From the NCBI GenBank assembly GCA_035606355.1, contig DATNFO010000024.1, forward strand, positions 248,001 to 312,000: a stretch of DNA of 64,000 nucleotides, given 5' to 3'. Below, in pieces: positions 32,686 to 41,267 of this stretch (positions are counted from its first letter, which is position 1; the number at the start of each line of letters is the position of its first letter). The stretch is from Sulfopaludibacter sp035606355 (lineage in GTDB: Bacteria; Acidobacteriota; Terriglobia; Bryobacterales; Bryobacteraceae). The notes beneath the pieces were generated by a model. That model saw only the letters and a program-made list of their open reading frames with translations, searched no databases and was not told where the DNA came from. A program made the position numbers and the translations under genes.

Positions 32686-35600
32686 CTACTGCCAGCCCTC
32701 GCGCGCGCGCACTTTGCGATTGCGGCTCTCAGTCAGCCGCACCTCAATCGTCCGCCAGGCGTGGCTCTCATTCGAAGGAGGCTGGAACGCCAGCAGGTAT
32801 CCGTGCGCCAGATCCTGGGACACCGCCTCAAACACCTTCCGAATCTCGCCCGGACCCGCGATCGTGAACGCCACGCCGCCCGTCGATTTCGAGAGGCTCG
32901 CAAGCTGCTTGAGAAGAGCCGGATCCTTCACCGCATCGCCTTGCGCGATCGTGTACACGGGCAATCCCGTGTTCTTCGCCCTTCGTGTGGCGATATCCGT
33001 TGTCAGCACGCTTAAGTTGTCCGCGCCATCGGTGAAGACCACCAGGGCTTTCTTTCCGCTTCGCGACGCCAGCTCCTGATACACGCGCACCAGCGAATCG
33101 TAGAGCGCGGTGGCTCCGGCCGCCCTCGTCCGCAGTACGGCGCGCTGCGCGGCGGCTTTATCCGTGGTGAATGGCTGAAGCTCGGTCACCTTGTCCGCGA
33201 AGCTGTACACCGCGACCGAATCGATGGGACGGAGTTCGGAGATGAGCTTCAGCGCCGCGCTCTTTAACGCAGGCAGCGACCTCTGCATGCTGCCCGTAGT
33301 ATCGAACAGCAGCGCCACCGAAACGCCGGCGGTGCGATTCTCAAACCCCACGGAAGGCACTGCTTTGCCGTTCTCCAGAATCGTGAACGCGCTGGCCGGA
33401 AGGTCGTCGATATACCGTCCCCTGTCGTCCGTCACGAGCGTGTTGACTTCCACGAGGCGCGCCTCCGCGCGGAAAACAGCTTCCACCGGAACATCTTCAT
33501 TGGGGCCGGATGCCGGAGCCGCGGGCGCAGCCGCCTCGCTGACCACCGCGGTTTCCGTTTCCGGCTTCATTTTCGGCAGCGGCGCGTCCGGCATCGATGG
33601 CGGGAACTGCGCGAAGCCGCCCAGAAAGTACGATCCGGGCGCAACGGCGGAAGACTTCAACTCCGGTTCGAAGAACACCGCCTGATGCGGGTCCACCGTG
33701 TCCTTCACGAAGCGGTGCTTGCGCAACAGTGCGGGGTCGGCAACGGCCAGCAGGTCTTCCGGGCTGAGCAGCGCCGCATAGACGTTGCCCGCCAGAGCAG
33801 CCAGAGTTTCGTTCGAATGGAGCGAGGGCACATTCTGAAGCTCCTTGATCCGATCGAAGGCGGCGCGGCGCCCTTGCGATAAGCGGAGCAGATTTGTGGG
33901 GACGGCGTCGTCGAGCGACCCCGCGGAACCCGCGATCGATTTCACGATGCCAACCGCCGCCGGCGAGGGATTGCTGACAGCCAACTGAGTGCACGCCTGG
34001 CGGAATGCGGCAGCAGCCCGCGCGGCATCGAGCGACCCGGCGCCGTTTGCGAGCACGATCAATTCGACTACAGCGTGCCACTCACCCACCGCCGTATTGC
34101 GCGCAGACGACTTCAGCGCCGCGGCTTTGGTAGTGAAGGATTCGAGTGCTTCGAAATCGGCCACCGTCAAACCCGGCATTCGCTCCAGGTATGGAAACAG
34201 CGAGCTCCAATCGGCATAACGGCGAGCCAGAAGCGCGGCCGAACCGCCATCGAGCGCGGTCTTGCGATGCTGTTCGATGCGTGCGACGGGCACCAGCGCG
34301 TCCAGATGGGCTACCGTTGCCAGAGCGTCGTCAGGCGCGGCTTGCGATGAGGTCCACGCAGCCTGGCCGCCGGGGTAGTGGACGTGGCCTTCGGCGTCGA
34401 GCGGCAGATCGTGAAAGAACGCAGGCCGCCATGTGCCCACCTGGCGATCCACGCCGAGATGCACTTCGCCGGACGCGCGGTACCACGTGTAAAAGTGCTG
34501 AGCGCGCTCCGGAGTAGCTGTAAAAAAGTGCTGATGAGCATTGTCCGCGGCCGCCAGCGCGGCATAAAACGCGGCGAGCGTTCCGTGATCCCTGGTAAAG
34601 ACGGCGCGATAAAACGCCGGCGCATTCTTCGGGCTGACCCCGGCCAGTTCCGCCCATGCGGGCTCCGCCGCGGGACCTCCGGGCAGACGATCGAACGCGC
34701 CGCCGAATTGCGCCAGCACGTCGGCATGCATGGTCACGGCGCTGCGGATGCCGAGGCCCGCGGCGGCGGCGAGCGCCGCTTCGGGGTTCATCGAGCTCAA
34801 TCCGAGGTACGCTTTGGCCATCCGAAAATCACGCGCGAAAGCGTCCGCGATTCCGCCCGGCAGCGGAATCGTCGTGTTCTTAATGAGCGCGGTCCAGGCT
34901 GCTCCGCCGATCAGGCGCGCTTTTTCGTTCGGAAAAGAAAATTCGAAATCGCGACCCGCCTCCAGAGCTGCGCGCAGGGCGATTTCGTCGATGCCGAGCG
35001 CGGAAGGAATCGGCTGCCGCAGGGCATCGGCCGGACGGTCCGCGGGCTCAACCGTCAACGAGCCTTCCTGCTGCACCGTGCGCCAGCCGAAGAGCGGAAG
35101 AATCCGGCCGGCATTCGCGCTGGTGATCGTCACTACCGTACGGTTGTCGCGCGTCCGGCCAAGGCGCGTGAACTCGTCGATAACGGCCATGTACGTCTGC
35201 AGGGTCCCAGGATATTCCGGCAGCGGCGTGCCATTGAAAGTCGAAGTCTCGTGAACAATGGCGCGGCAATATTCCTGGAAGAAGTTGGCGTAGGTGGGAA
35301 CCTTCGGCAGGCGCGCGATGCGCGCGAGCGCCTGATAGCCGCCCGGCACGGTGGCTTCGCCGGCGAGCGTCATGGTGGGTTCGGGCAAGGCCATTAACGC
35401 GGGCTCGGAATTCTTTCCCAGGTTGTCGATGCGCTTGCGGACCTCGGCTGCATTGGCGGCTTTGGGGTCCAGTTCCAGGTAGCGGCGCAGATGCTCGCCG
35501 GCGGCCGGGATGTCGCCCTTCGCCTCCAGCAAAACGCCATAGATGTACTCGGAAAGCGGATACTCGCGGTTGGGGTCCAGCGTAAGCGCTTGTGCCGCGG

Positions 35601-36429
35601 ACGCGACGGCGCCTTCGCGGTCTTGCAGGTTGAAGCGCGCAATCGCGTACAGAGCATGCGCGTCGGGATGTTCGTGGTTGGTATCCGCTTTGATCAGGCC
35701 GGTGGCGGCGTTGGCAGCGGCCTGCCACTGCTTTTCCGCGATCTCCAGGCGCAGGAGCTCGAGCATCGGGGGGAGCGCTTTCGGATTGGCGGCAATCGCG
35801 TGGCGGCACGCTTCCCGCTCCGCCGCCGTATCCTTGCGCTCGTGAGCCACGAGCGCCAGCGCGCTCCAGACAGCCGAAAACTTGGGCGCGTTTTGCTGCA
35901 CGAAGTGGAGCTGGCGTTCGGCTTCCGTCCAGTTCTTTGCCTGAATGGCGTGCGCGGCGCGCTCCCACGCCGGCGCCGCGGAGGGAGGAACGAAGACGGA
36001 AGCAAAGTCGAACACCGGCGCTTCGCCTTTGCGGTAAAGCGTGAGTGGCGGCAGGTCCGGGTTCGACGTCCATCCGAGCTGGCCAAGGTCGAAGGAATTG
36101 GATTCGTAGCCCGCCAGGCTGGCGCGCAGAATGCACGCGTTCGATGCACTCTTCGCGCCCTCCAACCAACTGGAGACGCCATTCGAATTGGCCAGGTCGG
36201 TGGCGATCGCCTGGTTTGCGGTGATCCGGTCATCCAGCGTCCGCCACACGAACTCGCCCTTGCGATCCGTGAGAGCTTGCCGCTGCGGTTTTCCGCCGGC
36301 ACAAATTCGTTCAATCGCGACCGTCGCGGGCGGCACCGAGCCGTCCGCCATAACCACCTTTCCCCTGAGCAAGAGGATGTCGGCGTGGGCGGAAACCAGG
36401 AAAGCGAGAAAAGCAACAAAACGACGCAT
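32686..36429 (-). CDS. Large secreted VWFA-domain protein (acidobacterial VWFA-related) with TPR region
   Basis: 1247 residues from ATG 36429; an earlier frame start lies inside the divergent amidase gene and is rejected. A signal peptide (MRRFVAFLAFLVSAHADIL) leads into a carboxypeptidase-regulatory-like beta domain (LRGKVVMADGSVPPATVAIE). TPR-like helices follow (about 190-340: ALTLDPNREY, EAKGDIPAAGEHLRRYLELD). A long helical region of unknown type continues to about 900. The C-terminal 290 residues are a VWFA domain with MIDAS-type DTTGSMQRS and the VFTDGADNLS strand, ending VRAREGWQ. This C-terminus matches the VWFA-related acidobacterial domain (TIGR03436). It is likely exported and probably binds a partner protein. 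The role is unknown. Confidence 0.85.
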   Translation of the reverse strand: MRRFVAFLAFLVSAHADILLLRGKVVMADGSVPPATVAIERICAGGKPQRQALTDRKGEFVWRTLDDRITANQAIATDLANSNGVSSWLEGAKSASNACILRASLAGYESNSFDLGQLGWTSNPDLPPLTLYRKGEAPVFDFASVFVPPSAAPAWERAAHAIQAKNWTEAERQLHFVQQNAPKFSAVWSALALVAHERKDTAAEREACRHAIAANPKALPPMLELLRLEIAEKQWQAAANAATGLIKADTNHEHPDAHALYAIARFNLQDREGAVASAAQALTLDPNREYPLSEYIYGVLLEAKGDIPAAGEHLRRYLELDPKAANAAEVRKRIDNLGKNSEPALMALPEPTMTLAGEATVPGGYQALARIARLPKVPTYANFFQEYCRAIVHETSTFNGTPLPEYPGTLQTYMAVIDEFTRLGRTRDNRTVVTITSANAGRILPLFGWRTVQQEGSLTVEPADRPADALRQPIPSALGIDEIALRAALEAGRDFEFSFPNEKARLIGGAAWTALIKNTTIPLPGGIADAFARDFRMAKAYLGLSSMNPEAALAAAAGLGIRSAVTMHADVLAQFGGAFDRLPGGPAAEPAWAELAGVSPKNAPAFYRAVFTRDHGTLAAFYAALAAADNAHQHFFTATPERAQHFYTWYRASGEVHLGVDRQVGTWRPAFFHDLPLDAEGHVHYPGGQAAWTSSQAAPDDALATVAHLDALVPVARIEQHRKTALDGGSAALLARRYADWSSLFPYLERMPGLTVADFEALESFTTKAAALKSSARNTAVGEWHAVVELIVLANGAGSLDAARAAAAFRQACTQLAVSNPSPAAVGIVKSIAGSAGSLDDAVPTNLLRLSQGRRAAFDRIKELQNVPSLHSNETLAALAGNVYAALLSPEDLLAVADPALLRKHRFVKDTVDPHQAVFFEPELKSSAVAPGSYFLGGFAQFPPSMPDAPLPKMKPETETAVVSEAAAPAAPASGPNEDVPVEAVFRAEARLVEVNTLVTDDRGRYIDDLPASAFTILENGKAVPSVGFENRTAGVSVALLFDTTGSMQRSLPALKSAALKLISELRPIDSVAVYSFADKVTELQPFTTDKAAAQRAVLRTRAAGATALYDSLVRVYQELASRSGKKALVVFTDGADNLSVLTTDIATRRAKNTGLPVYTIAQGDAVKDPALLKQLASLSKSTGGVAFTIAGPGEIRKVFEAVSQDLAHGYLLAFQPPSNESHAWRTIEVRLTESRNRKVRAREGWQ

Positions 36430-36475
36430 TAGGGGTATTCCGGAGTATAGCGTGCCGTGAGGGGGTACAATTTCG

Positions 36476-38284
36476 ATGATTATGTTTCGGACTCGACGTA
36501 TGTTTCTGAGTGCGCTGGCGGCAGTCACCGCGGCTTGTAAACGCGAAACGCAGCCGGGCGCGCCGGTTGCAGGCACCCCTGCCACGCCGGGCACTCCTCC
36601 GGCTTTCGGCACAAGTCCGGAAGTGGGTCCGCCGGTTTCCCCGGCCACCTTCGCCGAAGCTGAAAAGCTGGTGCAGTTTCCGCTCGCGGCGGATGAGCGC
36701 GCGCAGGCTGCCGGTAATTGGCGGCGAAGCATGGCTGCTCTTTACGAGCGGCGCGTGGGTCCGAAGAAGTTCGCTCCCGGCGAGCGGCTCGTTCCGGCAA
36801 CCGTCTGGAATCCGGCGCTGCCCGGAATGAGTGCCGTGGGTCCGCCGCAGGATCGTTTCGTGCGCAGCGGCAAGGAACCGGTTCCGCTGCCCGCGAACGA
36901 TGCCGATATCGCCTACGCGCCGGTGAGCCTGCTCTCGCGGTGGATCGAATCGCGCGCGTTGACGAGTGAACGGCTCACCTCTCTATATCTCGACCGCCTG
37001 CGCCAGTTCGATCCGAAACTGCGATGCGTAATCACGCTCACGGCCGATCGTGCCATGGCTCACGCTCGCGCGGCCGATCGCGAAATTGCAGCGGGAAGAT
37101 ATCGCGGGCCGCTGCACGGGATACCGTGGGGCGCCAAGGATCTGGTCGATACGGCCGGCATCGCCACCACCTACGGCGCCGAGCCGTATCGCAACCGCGT
37201 GCCTGCCGAGGATGCCGCAATCGTGAAGCGCCTGGACGCGGCGGGCGCCGTGCTCGTCGCGAAATTGAGTTTGGGCGCTCTGGCGTTGAACGATATCTGG
37301 TTCGGCGGGCAGACGATGAATCCGTGGGTGCTGGAAGAAGGCGCGTCGGGGTCGAGCGCGGGCCCGGGCGCTGCCACTGCCGCGGGGTTGGTGGGATTTG
37401 CGATCGGCAGCGAGACGGGCGGCAGTATCGTCAGTCCTTCGATGCGGTGCGGCGTCACTGGATTGCGGCCCACATATGGCCGCGTGCCGCGTTCCGGCGC
37501 GATGACGCTGTGCTGGTCGCTCGATAAACTGGGCCCGATGGCGCGCGCCGTGGAGGATACGCTGCTGGTTTTGCAAGCGATCTCCGGCCCGGACTCGGGT
37601 GACATGGCGAGCGTTCCGAGTCATCTGGATTTCGATGCGAATGCGCAGGTGAAGGGCTTGCGCGTCGGCTATTTCCCTGCGTGGATGAAAGAGCCGCCGG
37701 CGACGGATGTCGACCGGGCCGCACTCGAAACCCTGCGCGGACTCGGCCTACAGCCGGTGGAGGTGACGTTGCCGGATTGGCCGTACGATTCGCTGCAGTT
37801 GATCCTCTTCGCGGAAGCCGCGGCGGCGTTCGAAGAACTGACGCTCTCGGGCGGCCTGCGGCAGATGAAGGCGCAGGTGTCCGATGCCTGGCCGAACTCA
37901 TTCCGGCAGGCCCGCTTCCTTTCCGCGGTGGATTTCGTGCAGGCAGACCGCATGCGCCGCGCGGTGGCTCAGGAGATGGCGCGTGTGATGTCGCAAGTGG
38001 ATCTGCTGCTGGTGCCCTCCTTGCGTGATGAGATGCTGGTGATTTCCAACTTTACCGGCCACCCGTCGCTCACGCTGCGGACCGGCTTCGTGGAAATCAG
38101 CGAGGCGCGCAGCGATTGGGCGCCCGACCCGGCGCATCCGCTTCCCAAGTTCTCCCCGCCGCGGAGGGTTCCTCATGGTGTTACCTTGATTGGGCGGCTG
38201 TTCGAAGAAGGTACTCTCGGGCGAGCCGGTATGGCGTTAGAACGGGCCACGAATGCGATGCATGAGCGCCCGGCAGGGTTTTAA
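36476..38284 (+). CDS. Tat-exported lipoprotein of the amidase signature family
   Basis: 602 residues. The N-terminus has a twin-arginine motif (TRRMFLS) and a lipobox-like AVTAAC, so it is probably a Tat-exported lipoprotein. A proline/alanine-rich linker (about 26-60) and roughly 70 more residues precede the amidase domain. The AS catalytic triad is K221 (PWGAKDLVD), the cis-serine near 293-294 (GASGSSAGPG) and the nucleophile S317 (GSETGGSIVSPS), with the usual spacing. It should hydrolyse an amide in the periplasm; the substrate is unknown. It is divergent from the VWA gene with 46 bases between the starts. Confidence 0.88.
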   Translation: MIMFRTRRMFLSALAAVTAACKRETQPGAPVAGTPATPGTPPAFGTSPEVGPPVSPATFAEAEKLVQFPLAADERAQAAGNWRRSMAALYERRVGPKKFAPGERLVPATVWNPALPGMSAVGPPQDRFVRSGKEPVPLPANDADIAYAPVSLLSRWIESRALTSERLTSLYLDRLRQFDPKLRCVITLTADRAMAHARAADREIAAGRYRGPLHGIPWGAKDLVDTAGIATTYGAEPYRNRVPAEDAAIVKRLDAAGAVLVAKLSLGALALNDIWFGGQTMNPWVLEEGASGSSAGPGAATAAGLVGFAIGSETGGSIVSPSMRCGVTGLRPTYGRVPRSGAMTLCWSLDKLGPMARAVEDTLLVLQAISGPDSGDMASVPSHLDFDANAQVKGLRVGYFPAWMKEPPATDVDRAALETLRGLGLQPVEVTLPDWPYDSLQLILFAEAAAAFEELTLSGGLRQMKAQVSDAWPNSFRQARFLSAVDFVQADRMRRAVAQEMARVMSQVDLLLVPSLRDEMLVISNFTGHPSLTLRTGFVEISEARSDWAPDPAHPLPKFSPPRRVPHGVTLIGRLFEEGTLGRAGMALERATNAMHERPAGF

Positions 38285-38308
38285 CGCGAGCGAGTAGTGG
38301 AGGTCGTT

Positions 38309-39694
38309 TTGAAACGGTTATTCCTCATTTTGTCGATGGTTGCGGCGTCGCTTGCGCAGCAGAAGCCTTCGCCGATTCCCAAGATCAAATTCAGCGATAC
38401 CACGCTCGATAACGGGCTCCGTGTGTTGATCGCCGAGGATCATTACGCGCCGGTGTACGCGATTTGTGTGTCGTACAAAGTCGGGTCGCGCGATGAGCGT
38501 CCCGGACGCACCGGTTTCGCGCACCTCTTCGAGCACATGATGTTCAAAGGCAGCGAGAACGTCGGCGTCGGCGAGCTGGATTTTCTCATCTACAACAACG
38601 GCGGCAACTCCAACGGCACCACGAATACCGACCGCACTTCCTATTACGAGGTCCTGCCGAAGAATCAGGTGGACCTCGGCCTGTTTCTGGAAGCCGATCG
38701 CATGAAGGGTCTTGTGATCACGGCGGAAAACCTGGAGAATCAGCGGCAGGCCGTGAAGGAAGAGCGCCGCCTTCGCGTGGACAACGTGGCGTACGGACAG
38801 ACCGGCGAAAAGGTGGAAGAGTTGATCTATGACAACTTCGCGTACCATCACCCGGTGATCGGCAGCATGGCGGACCTGGATGCGGCGAGCGTGGATGACG
38901 TGAAGGCTTTCTTCAAAACGTATTACGCGCCGAATAACGCCGTGCTCGCCCTGGTCGGCGACCTGAATACGGCGGAGACCCTGGCGAAGGTGAAGAAGTA
39001 CTTCGGGGGCATTCCGCGGCAGGCTCCTCCCAAGCCGGTGGATACGAGCGAGAAGCCGGCGGAGGGTGAGCGTCGAGCCACGCTGCAGGATCCGCTGGCG
39101 CGCCTGCCGCAGCTCGAGATCGCATTCCGGGTGCCCGACGCCAACTCGCCGGATACGCGGGCGCTCGGCGTCGCCGCTTCGATTCTGGCCGGCGGCGGAG
39201 GAGGCGGACGTGGAGGGCGCGGGGGCGGCGGCGGCACATCGCGCCTCTATAACCTGCTGGTGGATGAGAAGCAGATTGCGCTCAATGTGGGCGCGGGTGT
39301 GGATCGCCGCGGCGGTCCGGGAATTTTCCGCATTACGGTGACTCTGCGTCCCGGGCATACGCCGCAGGAGGCGGAAGGATTGATCGAAGAGGAGATCGCG
39401 AAGCTGTACTCGCAGCCGGTTTCCGACCAGGAACTGCAGCGCGTTCGCATCGCTCTACGGCGCGGCGCGGAATCTCGCATCACGGCGCTGAGCCGCGCGC
39501 AGGCGCTGGCCGATTCGGCGGCGGTGTATAACGATCCGAATCGCGTGAACACGGAAATCGACAACGAACTTGCGGTCACGCCCGGCGATATTCAACGCGC
39601 TGCCAAGGCGCTGCTGGTGAAACAGAATCGTGTGGTGGTGGTGACCATGCCGTCGGGCGGCGGCCACGGCGGGCGGCGGGGAGGTCAGCAATGA
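38309..39694 (+). CDS. M16 zinc metallopeptidase, catalytic subunit type
   Basis: 461 residues from TTG 38309, chosen because GGAGG ends 5 bases before it and the product begins with a clean signal peptide (MKRLFLILSMVAASLAQQ); GTG 38297 is the alternative. The inverted zinc motif HxxEH is H72-x2-E75-H76 (HLFEHMMF), and the distal ligand is in the VKEERRLRV helix. The second half is the M16 C-terminal domain. A run of glycines (GGGGGGRGGRGGGGG) lies near residue 295 just before the SRLY motif, where relatives have a short GG or GGG. It is a secreted peptidase, likely acting with the next protein as a heterodimer. Confidence 0.92.
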   Translation: MKRLFLILSMVAASLAQQKPSPIPKIKFSDTTLDNGLRVLIAEDHYAPVYAICVSYKVGSRDERPGRTGFAHLFEHMMFKGSENVGVGELDFLIYNNGGNSNGTTNTDRTSYYEVLPKNQVDLGLFLEADRMKGLVITAENLENQRQAVKEERRLRVDNVAYGQTGEKVEELIYDNFAYHHPVIGSMADLDAASVDDVKAFFKTYYAPNNAVLALVGDLNTAETLAKVKKYFGGIPRQAPPKPVDTSEKPAEGERRATLQDPLARLPQLEIAFRVPDANSPDTRALGVAASILAGGGGGGRGGRGGGGGTSRLYNLLVDEKQIALNVGAGVDRRGGPGIFRITVTLRPGHTPQEAEGLIEEEIAKLYSQPVSDQELQRVRIALRRGAESRITALSRAQALADSAAVYNDPNRVNTEIDNELAVTPGDIQRAAKALLVKQNRVVVVTMPSGGGHGGRRGGQQ

Positions 39695-41145
39695 AAATGC
39701 TAGCGATTGGATTGATGTGCGCCGGCTGCCTGCTTGCGCAGGAGGGCGGCGAGTCCACGACATTTCGCGGCATGGTGCGGCTGAATCGCGCGCCTGTATC
39801 GAATGAAGTGCTGAAGGTGAAGCTGCCGCGACCCACGGAGCGTCAGCTCTCGAACGGAATCAAGCTGCTGGTGCTGGAGAGCAATCGCACGCCGAGCATC
39901 ACGCTGACGATTCAGATTCCCGCTTCGCCGCTGCGCGATCCCGAAGGGATGCCCGGCGTCGCGGATGCGACCGCGTCCATGATGATGATGGGCACCACCA
40001 CGCGGAGCGCGCGCAAGCTCGCCGAGGACCTGGCCGGGATCGGCGCTCAGTTGAGCATCGGCGGAGGCGGCGGCCGCGGCGGAGCCGGTGGTGGCGGAAC
40101 CAGCACAATTACGCTGAGCAGCCTGCCCGAGTATTTCGATCAATCGCTCGCCATCCTGACGGACGTGTTGCTGCATCCCGCGTTCCCGGCGGATGAGTTC
40201 GCGAAGTGGAAAGCACGCCAGCAGGGAGCGATTGAACAGGCGAGCACACAGCCCGCGGCGCTTTCGAGCGAAGTGCTCATGAAGGTGCTGTATCCAAACG
40301 ATGCGCGCCAGTTCACCCGCATCACCGGCGCGAGCCTCGAAAAGATCACGCGCGACGGCCTGATCGATTTCTACAAGAAGTATTACGTGCCTTCGGGGCA
40401 ATGGGCGGGAATCGTCGGCGCAATTTCACCACGCGATGCCGTCGCGAGGCTCGATAAGGCGCTCGGCGCGTGGAAGGGCGGACCGGTGGCGCGTCTATCG
40501 CTGCCGATCGAAGCGCCCATAGCGGAGAAGAGGGTGTATCTGGTTTCGCGGCCGGGTTCCGTGCAGACGGAAATTACGCTGGCCAATCGCGCCATCGATC
40601 GCAACAGTCCGGACTACATCGCCTGCATGGTGATGAATCAAGTGCTGGGCAACGGTCCGGCGGCGCGCCTGTTCCGCATCATCCGCGAAGAGAAGGGCTA
40701 CACCTACGGAGTGAGCTCGGGCTTCACCGCTACGAAGTACATGGCTCAGTTCACATCGTCGATGAGTGTGCGCACGGAGGTAACCGAGCCGGCGCTCGCC
40801 GATCTGCTGAAGGAATTCCGCGAGATTCGGGAAGTGACGGTCCCGAAGGAGGAGCTCGAGGGCGCCAAGCGAGCTATGGCCGCAAGCTTTGCGGTTGGGC
40901 TCGAAAATCCGGCGAATGTGCTGGCGCGCTGGATGCAGCAGCGTGAATTCGGCCTTCCAGACGATTACTGGGACACCTACACGGAAAAAATCGCGGCGAT
41001 CACGGCGGCGGATGTGCAGCGCGTCGCGCGCAAATATGTGCCGTATGACAACGTGCAGATTGTGGCGGTCGGCGACGGAGCGAAGATCGGAGAGCTGCTG
41101 AAGAAGTTCGGACCGGTCACCAGCGGCCTGCCGGCGGGCCGGTAG
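39691..41145 (+). CDS. M16 peptidase-like protein without zinc site
   Basis: 484 residues from ATG 39691, overlapping the previous stop by 4 bases (ATGA). A signal peptide is present (MKMLAIGLMCAGCLLAQ). The fold is M16, but where HxxEH belongs it reads ADATASMMMMGT, so zinc cannot bind. The C-terminal RIIREEKGYTYGVSSG carries the R...Y pair that M16 partners give to the active site. This is the arrangement of two-subunit M16 enzymes such as mitochondrial processing peptidase. A glycine-rich run (GGGGGRGGAGGGG) at about 124-136 lies at a different fold position from that in the first subunit. Confidence 0.9.
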   Translation: MKMLAIGLMCAGCLLAQEGGESTTFRGMVRLNRAPVSNEVLKVKLPRPTERQLSNGIKLLVLESNRTPSITLTIQIPASPLRDPEGMPGVADATASMMMMGTTTRSARKLAEDLAGIGAQLSIGGGGGRGGAGGGGTSTITLSSLPEYFDQSLAILTDVLLHPAFPADEFAKWKARQQGAIEQASTQPAALSSEVLMKVLYPNDARQFTRITGASLEKITRDGLIDFYKKYYVPSGQWAGIVGAISPRDAVARLDKALGAWKGGPVARLSLPIEAPIAEKRVYLVSRPGSVQTEITLANRAIDRNSPDYIACMVMNQVLGNGPAARLFRIIREEKGYTYGVSSGFTATKYMAQFTSSMSVRTEVTEPALADLLKEFREIREVTVPKEELEGAKRAMAASFAVGLENPANVLARWMQQREFGLPDDYWDTYTEKIAAITAADVQRVARKYVPYDNVQIVAVGDGAKIGELLKKFGPVTSGLPAGR

Positions 41146-41223
41146 GGGCTGTGAAACCTTCGATATAGTGGACCGGGCCGGAGATCGCCTTAGTCGCGCT
41201 CCGCGCACTTAGGGGAGTCCCCC

Positions 41224-41229
41224 TTGACA
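41224..41229 (+). promoter_or_regulatory. -35-like TTGACA upstream of the TIGR03437 gene
   Basis: A perfect TTGACA lies 39 bases before the ATG at 41268. At the proper distance the -10 reads GAGACT, which is poor. The 122-base intergenic region otherwise shows only a short hairpin AGGGG-AGT-CCCCCT just before it, which could end the M16 message. Confidence 0.35.
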
Positions 41230-41267
41230 CGGCGGACCGCGTTTGAGAGACTTTTCGCACAATTTTT

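Noticed and set aside
39691..41145. Frameshift or decay of the second M16 gene because HxxEH is missing
   Set aside because: The gene is intact, has a signal peptide and keeps the R...Y pair; zinc-less partners are the normal state in two-subunit M16 enzymes.
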